From an uncultured Eubacterium sp. (GTDB lineage Bacteria > Bacillota > Clostridia > Eubacteriales > Eubacteriaceae), in assembly GCA_902784045.1 (NCBI GenBank), contig CACZTE010000145.1, positions 1 to 14,716 on the forward strand: 14,716 nt of DNA, given 5' to 3'. Below, piece by piece: positions 8,901 through 14,656 of this stretch; position 1 is the stretch's first letter; every line of letters begins with the position of its first letter. Under the pieces are notes generated by a model. That model saw only the letters and a list, made by a program, of their open reading frames with translations. It was not told the origin of the DNA and did no database searches. The translations under genes and the position numbers were made by a program.

Positions 8901-9504
8901 AAGGAATCCCGAGTTCTTTTGAGAGTATCTTAAGTCCTGCGTTGGTTCTGGCTTCCTGTGGCAGTCTGTGATCCTGCAATTCCAAATAGAAACGGTCTTT
9001 TCCGAAAATGTCCGTATACATCAGGCAAAGCCGTCTGGCTTCGTCCATATTGCCGGACATAATCGCTTTGGGAATTTCACCGGCAATACAGGCGGAAAGG
9101 CAAATGATACCCTCATGATATTGCCTTAAAAGTTCATGGTCAACTCTGGGTTTGCGGTAAAAGCCGTCAACAAAACCCGCGGAGACAATGCGGCACAAAT
9201 TGCGGTAGCCTTGATTGGTTTCCGCCAGCAAAATGAGATGACTGCGTTCATTGTCTAAACTTTTATCTTTTTGAAACATGCGCCGCGCCGAGATATATAC
9301 CTCACACCCGATAATGGGTTTGATTCCCTGTTTGAGGCAGGCCTTATAAAACCCGACGGCGCCGAAAAGCACACCGTGATCGGTAATGGCCAAATGCTTC
9401 ATTCCCCTTGTTTTGGCCGCCTCCGTCATTTTGTCAAAACGGCAGAATCCGTCAAGGAGACTGTATTCACTGTGGACATGCAAATGGGTAAACCGCGCAG
9501 ACAT
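5947..9504 (-). CDS. dnaE: DNA polymerase III alpha subunit, DnaE type
   Basis: This is a replicative C-family DNA polymerase of 1185 residues. The N-terminal PHP domain (about 5-215) begins HLHVHSEYSLLDG. Candidate metal ligands are H9, H11, D18, H43, E68, H89, C139, D207 and H209, apparently the full set. The polymerase core contains GPGRGSAAGS (357-366), the catalytic pair D399/D401 in PDIDCDF, and a third aspartate D552 in KMDFLGLRTLT. YRPGPMDQIPRYI follows at 631-643. A helix-hairpin-helix region lies at about 874-890 and a likely clamp-binding motif QVSLLDL at 918-924. An OB fold (about 996-1080) and a C-terminal tail domain close the protein. Lack of an internal exonuclease domain excludes PolC. 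The ATG at 9504 has AAGGAGGAG about 7 bases upstream. It is the first gene of the operon with pfkA and pyk. Confidence 0.98.
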   Translation of the reverse strand: MSARFTHLHVHSEYSLLDGFCRFDKMTEAAKTRGMKHLAITDHGVLFGAVGFYKACLKQGIKPIIGCEVYISARRMFQKDKSLDNERSHLILLAETNQGYRNLCRIVSAGFVDGFYRKPRVDHELLRQYHEGIICLSACIAGEIPKAIMSGNMDEARRLCLMYTDIFGKDRFYLELQDHRLPQEARTNAGLKILSKELGIPLVATNDCHYVSQEDAEAHDVLLCIQTGALVSDTDRMRFPNDQFYIKSPEEMAALFPDCPEALENAYAIGERCHVTFDLENAHLPHFELPEGFAAADGFLRHLCEEGIKKRYPVITEEIKKRTEKELNIIHTMGFDDYFLVVWDFIKYAKDHGIPVGPGRGSAAGSIVAYALDITTLDPLQYNLIFERFLNPERVTMPDIDCDFCYERRQKVIDYVVEKYGYDRVAQIITFGTMAARLSVRDVGRVYDMPYAEVDRVAKAIPMRPGQNITIADAVKDNRELARMAQDPKIERLLTMAGKIEGAARHASTHAAGVVIADQPLTEYVPLYRNDDAIITQYPMTQLEDLGLIKMDFLGLRTLTVIRDTVSNIERATGETIDIDHPDLEDKAVYAMLSRGDTLGVFQLESSGMINFMRELRPENFEDIIAGISLYRPGPMDQIPRYIAGKHHPETIVYAHPLLKPILEVTYGCMVYQEQVMQIFRDLAGFSMGRSDLVRRAMSKKKIDVMKHEGDVFIHGEKDEKGNVIIPGAVAKGVPIEVAERIYDEMKDFANYAFNKSHAAAYAFVAYQTAWLKVHYPAAFMAALMSSVMGSDQKIAGYIEDCRRMDITVKPPDVCRSRYKFSVDTDGAILFGLGAVKGLGEKPAEAIEAARQNGGDFKSFRDFCERLDSKALNTKAVEGLIKAGAFDFLGIDRARLIKGAPIIMHRIQDEKKERLSGQVSLLDLGGTEMVPKDEFPVCPPLTREEKLTMEKEVTGLYLSGHPLDKYRDLISAKTNLNSGMLESYEKLSSSGIKDQDIVTVGGLISGLRMTKTKRGAMMAFVTLEDLYGHLDIVLFPKVYEKYRNLIKSEKPLFIRGRINYNEQMNVSVLADGMVLMEALKTGGYGQMSMLSKSGPGKVREEKTAYVKSHDNVRSLVLCFADKSKRHLLGRIKPVLKQSPGQTPVVIYFEKEKQRYSSGRDLWVTINNELLIQLKGILGQDKVKTR

Positions 9505-9553
9505 CTAAAATCTCCTCCTTTCCGGCTCCGATTGACCATTTTATTGATAATTT

Positions 9554-9583
9554 ATTGTACCATAAGGACAATCCTTTTCTCAA
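9554..9583 (-). promoter_or_regulatory. Sigma-A-type promoter of dnaE-pfkA-pyk
   Basis: On the minus strand, TTGAGA (9583-9578), an 18-base spacer and TACAAT (9559-9554) form a promoter with one mismatch in each box, helped by an extended -10 TG (TGGTACAAT). Transcription would begin near 9547, leaving a leader of about 43 bases before dnaE. No other convincing promoter was seen inside the operon. Confidence 0.7.
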
Positions 9584-9708
9584 GACAGATAAAACGCGTT
9601 GTTGGATTTTATGCCGAAGCAAAGATGTCGCGGGCGTCCTGAAATACCGTCTTAAAAACATCGCGATATCAAAACGCTCACGGGTTTGACCGCGTCGGCA
9701 AACAGGCT

Positions 9709-10248
9709 TTATTTTGTTCGGATTTTTTGATAACAATACGTGACGAGCATTTTGACTGCCCAAGCAAGAGCAATCCCCACAGCGATACCACAGGCGTCAA
9801 TGGCAATATCGGTCACCATCGGCGACCTGCCGGGGACAAAAAATTGGTGATGTTCATCCGTCACAGCATAAAAAACGCCCAGTACGAGTGAAACGAAAAA
9901 TACTTTGTTATAGCTTCTTAAGAGCGCGTCGAAGAAACCCGCGTATAAAAAACCCAAAACGGCGTAAGCGATAAAATGCGCGCTTTTTCGTATGAGCCTG
10001 ATAACTTCCAGGGAATACGGCATCCAGTTTAAAAAATGATAATACACCGCGTCGCTGGACATACTTGACGTGTCGCCGTCCGCCGATGAAGACAGAAAAA
10101 TAAAGGTCATCCAGCCAATCGACAAAAGGGCAAAAACGCATGCCTGAAGGATTTTCGGGTAACGATTTTTTGAAAGATTGGGTGTTTCAGTTTTCATACA
10201 AATCATCCACTTCTGACTATTTTGTGTGCTTTCTATTGAAAAGCGCAA
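9709..10248 (-). CDS. VanZ-like family membrane protein
   Basis: This is a small integral membrane protein of the VanZ-like family (Pfam PF04892), named after the teicoplanin-resistance accessory protein; most members have no proven function. The 179-residue reading has four hydrophobic segments (about 33-52, 91-109, 115-129, 146-168). Family signatures are present: SSSADGDTSS after the first segment, KSAHFIAYAVLGF, and DEHHQFFVPGRSPMVTDIAIDACG (131 onward). The start is uncertain. TTG at 10248 has AAGGGG 6-7 bases upstream, whereas ATG at 10197 (162 residues) starts closer to the first membrane segment but has only a weak GTGG before it. The gene is divergent from the M23 peptidase and lies 204 bases upstream of dnaE with a separate promoter between them. 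No resistance genes are nearby, so an antibiotic role should not be assumed. Confidence 0.85.
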   Translation of the reverse strand: MRFSIESTQNSQKWMICMKTETPNLSKNRYPKILQACVFALLSIGWMTFIFLSSSADGDTSSMSSDAVYYHFLNWMPYSLEVIRLIRKSAHFIAYAVLGFLYAGFFDALLRSYNKVFFVSLVLGVFYAVTDEHHQFFVPGRSPMVTDIAIDACGIAVGIALAWAVKMLVTYCYQKIRTK

Positions 10249-10299
10249 AATATTCCCCTTTTACACAGCTCATGATGCTTCGTGTGCAAAAATTTCCTT

Positions 10300-10329
10300 A
10301 AAAAAAGCTGATGAGAATTCATCTTTTTT
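10300..10329. promoter_or_regulatory. A-tract/T-tract palindrome in the divergent promoter region
   Basis: AAAAAAA-GCT-GATGA-GAAT-TCATC-TTTTTT: a 5-bp perfect stem with 4-base loop flanked by seven A and six T. It would read as a weak terminator on either strand, but it sits between two divergent genes and its right edge touches the -35 region of the M23 promoter. A protein-binding site is therefore the likelier reading. Function is inferred only. Confidence 0.35.
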
Positions 10330-10358
10330 GTAACTTTTTGTGACTTTTCTGCTATAAT
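10328..10358 (+). promoter_or_regulatory. Extended -10 promoter of the M23 peptidase gene, with direct repeats
   Basis: TGCTATAAT (10350-10358) is a perfect extended -10. The best -35 is TTGTAA at 10328-10333 with a long 19-base spacer, suggesting that an activator helps. Two 10-base direct repeats, TTTTTGTAAC (10325-10334) and TTTTTGTGAC (10335-10344), cover the -35 region one helical turn apart. They resemble OmpR-family response-regulator half-sites such as the WalR box TGTWAH-N5-TGTWAH, but spacing here is N4 and the second half has G in place of A/T. Transcription would start near 10365, giving a leader of about 135 bases. Confidence 0.55.
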
Positions 10359-10421
10359 TTATGTGTATTAAAGAAAATGCACTTATTATAATGTTAAATC
10401 ACGATTGAATTCTTTGGCATT

Positions 10422-10474
10422 AAAGCTGATGATACTACTTAACGCGTTTGTTAAGTTATCATATTAAGGGCTTT
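10422..10474 (+). promoter_or_regulatory. Leader hairpin just upstream of the M23 peptidase start
   Basis: ATGATA (10429-10434), a 2-base bulge, ACTTAAC (10437-10443), a 6-base loop GCGTTT, then GTTAAGT (10450-10456) and TATCAT (10457-10462): 13 bp in all, perfect apart from the bulge. An outer AAAGC/GCTTT pairing (10422-10426 with 10470-10474) leads into CTTTTTATC. The ribosome binding site AGAAAGG begins about 10 bases later. It may be an attenuator, a translation-control hairpin, or a dyad operator in DNA. Confidence 0.5.
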
Positions 10475-10499
10475 TTATCAAGCAGAAAGGATGATGCGA

Positions 10500-11921
10500 A
10501 TGACGGAAACAAAGCGCCGTAATCGTCGACTGGCACTCATTGCTGCAGGAATGATTGCCGCTCTCATTTTAGCCGTATGCTCAACACTATTCAGGGGATA
10601 TGATATCAGAATTGATGACAAAAGCATCGGCTATACGCAAAACACCAAAGCATTCTCAAGCGCCATTAACGCGCAGAAAAAAACAGTGGCCGATGACCGC
10701 AATTTGGACAATATTATCATTGCCAACAAAGTTACGGTTAAACCGGTTCTCCGTTTTGAAGGCTGGACATCCGATGACAAAATCGTTTCCGAGTCACTGA
10801 GCAAAGTGACGGATTACGATACCGCCGGCGCCGTGCTTTACGCGGATAATAAGCCGATCGGTTTTTATAAATCTCAAAACGATGCCGGTGACGCCGTCAC
10901 CAAATTGGTGCTGGCCTCGGCTAATGTTCAAACAAACGATCTTGTTGTCGACTGCGGTTTTGATAATGATTTGAAAATGAAGGACGAAACCTTTAACATC
11001 AAAAAGTTGACGCCTTCCACCAATCTGGCATCATCCGTTGTGGGTGTAGCCCAGGCGAATCAAGCCAATGAAGCGACCTCCGAAAAAATCAGTGAAAAGC
11101 TGTCAGAGACCGTTTCTAAAATTCCCGTTGAACAGGATTCAGCCGTTAACAAACGCGACACCGCGAAAACCGAACAGGTTTTGGCCGCGACCGGCTCCAC
11201 CGATCAGCCCTCGACTGCGGAGCAAGCCGAAAACGCCGAAAACGACGACGCGTCTTTAAATCTCACAACCGTGAAGAGCGAATCCGTCGTCGAGCAAGTC
11301 CCCTACAGTTTGATTACCCAAGAGGACGCGAACGCGTTTAAAGGCAGCCAGAATGTAGCTCAGCAAGGAGAACCCGGACAAGCAATCCGCAACGAGATTA
11401 AGGTCTACAAAGGCGACAAAGTCGTACAATCCACAACGATGAGCTACACTGTCACCAAGGCACCGGTCAATGAAATTGTCAGTGTCGGGACAAAAGCCGC
11501 TAACACTAAAACCTCAAAAGACGGAAAAATCCTTCTCCCCTGCAACGGCTATATCTCTTCTTTCGCCAGAGGTTCCGGAGCGCACGGAGACGGTACAGCT
11601 GTCGACATTGCCAACAATCACGGGACGCCGATTTACGCTTCCGTATCGGGCACTGTCACAAAATCAGCCGATGAAAACGACGGTTACGGTAACTGCATTA
11701 TTATCAAATCAGACGAAGACAGTTCAATGACGTTCTTAAGCGCGCATATGTCTTCACTCATCGCAAAAAAAGGCGATCATGTTGACCAAGGACAAGTGAT
11801 CGGGCTCATGGGTTCCACCGGCGACTCAACCGGAGACCATTGCCATTTTGAAATTCAAATCAACAATGTCCGTCAAAATCTGACAAAATACTTTGATTTG
11901 TCGGAAGGAATGAACGTCTAG
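10500..11921 (+). CDS. Membrane-anchored G5 domain / M23 (LytM-type) peptidase
   Basis: This is a likely peptidoglycan endopeptidase or an activator of one, acting outside the membrane. The 473-residue product has a basic N-terminus and one membrane segment (about 11-31). No lipobox is present, so it is probably anchored by an uncleaved helix. An extracellular region follows with two similar segments (DDKSIGYTQ and ADNKPIGFY), as in LysM/G5 cell-wall enzymes but without a recognisable LysM. Then come an acidic Ala/Glu/Thr-rich linker (about 180-258), a G5 domain (about 261-332) and an M23 domain (about 345-470). In M23, SAHMSS (H416) and DHCHFEI (H447, H449) are intact. The first zinc motif is unusual: AHGDGTAVD places the only His (H362) seven residues before D369 instead of four. 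ATG 10500 is preferred because AGAAAGG lies 9 bases upstream; the ATGs at 10491 and 10494 touch it. A strong terminator follows. Confidence 0.9.
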   Translation: MTETKRRNRRLALIAAGMIAALILAVCSTLFRGYDIRIDDKSIGYTQNTKAFSSAINAQKKTVADDRNLDNIIIANKVTVKPVLRFEGWTSDDKIVSESLSKVTDYDTAGAVLYADNKPIGFYKSQNDAGDAVTKLVLASANVQTNDLVVDCGFDNDLKMKDETFNIKKLTPSTNLASSVVGVAQANQANEATSEKISEKLSETVSKIPVEQDSAVNKRDTAKTEQVLAATGSTDQPSTAEQAENAENDDASLNLTTVKSESVVEQVPYSLITQEDANAFKGSQNVAQQGEPGQAIRNEIKVYKGDKVVQSTTMSYTVTKAPVNEIVSVGTKAANTKTSKDGKILLPCNGYISSFARGSGAHGDGTAVDIANNHGTPIYASVSGTVTKSADENDGYGNCIIIKSDEDSSMTFLSAHMSSLIAKKGDHVDQGQVIGLMGSTGDSTGDHCHFEIQINNVRQNLTKYFDLSEGMNV

Positions 11922-11944
11922 CATCACAATTGAATAACTACAGG

Positions 11945-11980
11945 CGAACCGATGTATTCCACGCATCGGTTCGTTTTTTT
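11945..11980 (+). terminator. Rho-independent terminator of the M23 peptidase gene
   Basis: A perfect 10-bp stem CGAACCGATG/CATCGGTTCG with a 9-base loop is followed at once by seven T. It starts 24 bases after the stop codon and isolates this gene from the downstream flavodoxin gene. Confidence 0.92.
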
Positions 11981-12049
11981 GTGCTTTTTCGTGATTGATA
12001 TCATCTCAATGCCGTATTTTACATTTTCTCAAAAAAAATCATAAAAGCA

Positions 12050-12078
12050 TTGACACCGCCTTTTGCATTGCGTAAAAT
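12050..12078 (+). promoter_or_regulatory. Consensus sigma-A promoter of the flavodoxin-like gene
   Basis: TTGACA (12050-12055), a 17-base spacer and TAAAAT (12073-12078): a perfect -35, ideal spacing and a one-mismatch -10. Transcription would begin near 12085, about 29 bases before the ATG. A TATAAT at 12078-12083 overlaps but would be 22 bases from the -35 box. Confidence 0.8.
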
Positions 12079-12113
12079 ATAATTGCAAATTAACAAGAAA
12101 AGAGGAATCATTC

Positions 12114-12524
12114 ATGAAAATCGCAGTCAGATATTTCAGCCGCGGCGGCAATACCAAAAAACTGGCCGACGCCATCGCCGATGCCGTTGGCGTCACCGCC
12201 GAAACCACCGATGTGCCTTTAACGGAAGATGTGGATATTTTGTTTTTAGGCAGTTCTGTGTATGCCTTTGGTGTTGATGATCACGTCAAAGATTTTATCG
12301 AAGGCATCGATGTGACCATCGGAAAAGTTGTTGGCTTCAGCACCGCCGCCCTTGTCAATTCAACATATCAGCAAGTGGATAAGCTTCTTGAAGCAAAAGG
12401 TATTCCCCACGCCAAAGAAGAATTTTATTGCAAAGGCTCTTTCGGCATCATGCATAAAGGACGTCCCAACGCCGAGGATTTGGCCCACGCGGCAACCTTC
12501 GCGAAAGAAGTCGCGGAATTTTAA
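12114..12524 (+). CDS. Flavodoxin-like protein
   Basis: This is a 136-residue protein with a flavodoxin fold, probably an FMN-binding electron carrier or small oxidoreductase in the cytoplasm. The first strand and phosphate loop read MKIAVRYFSRGGNTKKLADAI (1-21); SRGGNT (9-14) takes the place of the classical TGNT-type FMN phosphate loop. A second strand DILFLGSSVYAFGVDDHVKDF (41 onward) provides the region that usually stacks on the isoalloxazine ring, and VVGFSTAAL forms the next strand. Partners are not evident from the neighbourhood. The start is ATG 12114, with AGAGG 8 bases upstream; an in-frame ATG at 12063 lies inside the promoter and is rejected. It is a single-gene unit with its own strong promoter and a bidirectional terminator about 190 bases downstream. 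Specific partner or substrate is unknown. Confidence 0.85.
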   Translation: MKIAVRYFSRGGNTKKLADAIADAVGVTAETTDVPLTEDVDILFLGSSVYAFGVDDHVKDFIEGIDVTIGKVVGFSTAALVNSTYQQVDKLLEAKGIPHAKEEFYCKGSFGIMHKGRPNAEDLAHAATFAKEVAEF

Positions 12525-12711
12525 ATATCGCCCAACGCCCTTGATGATAACAGCTGATGTTCACGCGGACTTAGCCGATTCACGCTGTTATTGTCGTAAT
12601 TCACGGTCATGCTTACCAACCGAATATTGATTATCAAAATGATGACAGCCGCGCAATAGATCGAGCACCGCGCAACCAAACATAATGTTAAAAAGCGGCT
12701 CACATCACAAT
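12525..12711. other. Convergent spacer between the flavodoxin gene and lepA terminator
   Basis: No supported gene. An inverted repeat ATAACAGC (12547-12554) / GCTGTTAT (12584-12591) encloses 29 bases, and CCGCGCAA occurs twice about 20 bases apart near 12652-12679. A minus-strand frame 12703-12521 (GTG start, 60 residues) begins with a hydrophobic stretch and ends with the plausible soluble sequence NNSVNRLSPREHQLLSS, but has no ribosome binding site or promoter after the terminator. Confidence 0.4.
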
Positions 12712-12759
12712 AAAGAACGCCTGTTGACAGCCGAAAGCGCTGTCACAGGCGTTCTTTTT
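12712..12759. terminator. Bidirectional terminator between flavodoxin gene and lepA
   Basis: A very long stem: AAAGAACGCCTG (12712-12723) plus TGACAGC (12725-12731) pair with GCTGTCA (12739-12745) and CAGGCGTTCTTT (12746-12757), 19 bp with one bulged T at 12724 and a 7-base loop. T-rich tails occur on both sides (TTCTTTTT on plus, TTCTTTATT on minus), which suits the convergent gene pair. Confidence 0.9.
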
Positions 12760-12821
12760 ATGAACATCAAAGTCAAATGTTGTAACCAAGATTGTTAATG
12801 TCATTCAGTTGGAATTTATAA

Positions 12822-14630
12822 TTAATCGCCGAGCTTGAGCACCGCCATAAACGCTTCCTGCGGCACTTCCACAGAGCCGACTTTGCGCATGCGTTTCTTC
12901 CCTTCTTTTTGTTTTTCCAGAAGTTTACGCTTTCGGGTGATATCTCCGCCGTAACATTTGGCCAGGACATCTTTGCGCAGGGCGGACAATGTTTCGCGAG
13001 CGATGATTTTGTTGCCGATGGCCGCCTGAATCGGAATTTCAAACATTTGTCTGGGAATGCTGCCTTTGAGTTTTTTCGCGATGCTTCTTCCCCGGGTCGC
13101 CGCTTTATCGCGGTGAATGATAAAGGATAAGGCGTCAACCATTTCCCCGTTTAAGAGAATATCCAATTTGACCAAATCCGCCGGACGGTATTCTTTCATT
13201 TCGTAATCCAGTGAGGCATAACCCCGTGTGCGGGATTTAAGGGCGTCAAAGAAGTCATAGATAATCTCATTTAAGGGAAGCTCATAATGCAGTGAAACCC
13301 TGCTCTCTTCGATATAGTCCATATTGATGTATGTGCCGCGGCGTTCCTGACAAAGTTCCATCACGGAACCCAAATATTCGGAGGGCACCATTATCGTCGC
13401 GTCAACGATGGGCTCTTCCATTTCTTTGATTTCCGAAGGATCGGGCAGATTGGTGGGATTGTCAACCCAAAGGGTGGTGCCGTCGGTTTTGATGACTTTA
13501 TAGATGACGCTGGGCGCTGTGGTAACCAGATCGAGTCCCCATTCGCGCTCTAACCGTTCTTGTACGATTTCCATGTGAAGCAGGCCCAAAAAGCCACAGC
13601 GAAAGCCGAATCCCAAAGCGACGGATGTCTCGGCTTCATAAAGCAGCGACGCGTCATTGAGCTGCAGTTTGGCCAGGGCTTCTTTCAGGGCTTCGTATTT
13701 GGCGCCGTCAGCCGGATAAATCCCGCAATAAACCATCGGAATGACTTTTTTATAGCCGGGCAGCGGCTCGGCGGCCGGTCTGTCCGTTTCGGTAATGGTA
13801 TCGCCGACGCGGGTATCGCCGACACTTTTGACACCGGCGGTGATATAACCGACATCGCCGGCGGAAAGCGCTTCACCGGGGATGAGGGCATTTTCAAAAA
13901 AGCCGACTTCTTCGACAACAAAATCCTTGCCGCCGGCCATCAGCGAGATTTTCATCCCCGCGCGCACTGTGCCGGTGACGACGCGAACCGATGAGATAAC
14001 GCCTCGGTACGGATCGTAATAAGAGTCGAAAATCAACGCTTTTAAAGGCGCGTTCGGATCGCCGTCAGGCGCCGGCACATTGGCGACAATGTCCTCCAAA
14101 ACGGCTTCGATGTTGATGTCGGCCTTGGCGGAGATTAAAGGGGCCTCTTCGGCGTCCAGGCCGATAATGTCTTCAATCTCGCGTTTGACCTCATCGGGCC
14201 TTGCAGAAATGAGATCGATTTTATTAATGACCGGTAAAATTTCCAGATTGTTGTCCAGGGCCAGATAGACGTTGGCGATGGTCTGGGCTTCGATTCCCTG
14301 AGACGCGTCTACGACGAGAACCGCCCCTTCGCAGGCCGCCAGGCTTCGTGAAACCTCATAGGTAAAATCGACGTGGCCAGGGGTATCGATGAGATTTAAG
14401 ATGTATTCCTCGCCGTCTTTTGCCTGATACAACAGACGGATCGCTTGAAGTTTGATGGTGATGCCGCGTTCTCTTTCGATGTCCATATTATCCAGTAATT
14501 GTTCGGACATATCCCGCTTGCTGATGAGACCGGTCTTTTCAATCAGGCGGTCCGCAAGGGTGGATTTGCCATGGTCAATGTGAGCAATAATGGAAAAATT
14601 ACGCGTGCGTTCTTGTTTGGATAATGGCAT
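12822..14630 (-). CDS. lepA: Elongation factor 4 (LepA), translational GTPase
   Basis: LepA is a ribosome-dependent GTPase related to EF-G that affects ribosome translocation and initiation. The 602-residue product matches the family length (about 597-605). Visible G motifs are AHIDHGKST (16-24), RGIT (55-58), DTPGH (82-86) and NKID (136-139), followed by domain 2, EF-G-like domains and the LepA-specific C-terminus ending KRMRKVGSVEVPQEAF then a short tail. The GFGFRCGFLGLLHMEIVQERL segment is characteristic. The start is ATG 14630 with AAGGAG 5 bases upstream. No promoter is visible: a TATAAT at 14650-14645 would start transcripts at the ribosome binding site. The leader abuts what looks like the end of a TnpB-type element at 14657, so transcription probably enters from beyond the right edge. 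Transcription ends at the bidirectional terminator at 12712-12759. Confidence 0.98.
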   Translation of the reverse strand: MPLSKQERTRNFSIIAHIDHGKSTLADRLIEKTGLISKRDMSEQLLDNMDIERERGITIKLQAIRLLYQAKDGEEYILNLIDTPGHVDFTYEVSRSLAACEGAVLVVDASQGIEAQTIANVYLALDNNLEILPVINKIDLISARPDEVKREIEDIIGLDAEEAPLISAKADINIEAVLEDIVANVPAPDGDPNAPLKALIFDSYYDPYRGVISSVRVVTGTVRAGMKISLMAGGKDFVVEEVGFFENALIPGEALSAGDVGYITAGVKSVGDTRVGDTITETDRPAAEPLPGYKKVIPMVYCGIYPADGAKYEALKEALAKLQLNDASLLYEAETSVALGFGFRCGFLGLLHMEIVQERLEREWGLDLVTTAPSVIYKVIKTDGTTLWVDNPTNLPDPSEIKEMEEPIVDATIMVPSEYLGSVMELCQERRGTYINMDYIEESRVSLHYELPLNEIIYDFFDALKSRTRGYASLDYEMKEYRPADLVKLDILLNGEMVDALSFIIHRDKAATRGRSIAKKLKGSIPRQMFEIPIQAAIGNKIIARETLSALRKDVLAKCYGGDITRKRKLLEKQKEGKKRMRKVGSVEVPQEAFMAVLKLGD

Positions 14631-14656
14631 TTTGTCTCCTTATTATTATAATACGA

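Noticed and set aside
9620..9700. GATGTCGCG / CGCGATATC inverted repeat between the VanZ-like gene and dnaE
   Set aside because: The arms are imperfect and far apart on the transcribed strand and lack a T tract; no clear terminator or operator can be supported.
10584..10595. Cysteine after the hydrophobic N-terminal segment of the M23 protein as a lipoprotein site
   Set aside because: The residues before it (LAVC) lack the small residue at -1 required by the lipobox, so membrane anchoring by the helix is more likely.
14645..14650. TATAAT just upstream of lepA as its promoter
   Set aside because: Transcripts would begin at the ribosome binding site and there is no -35 box at the right distance.
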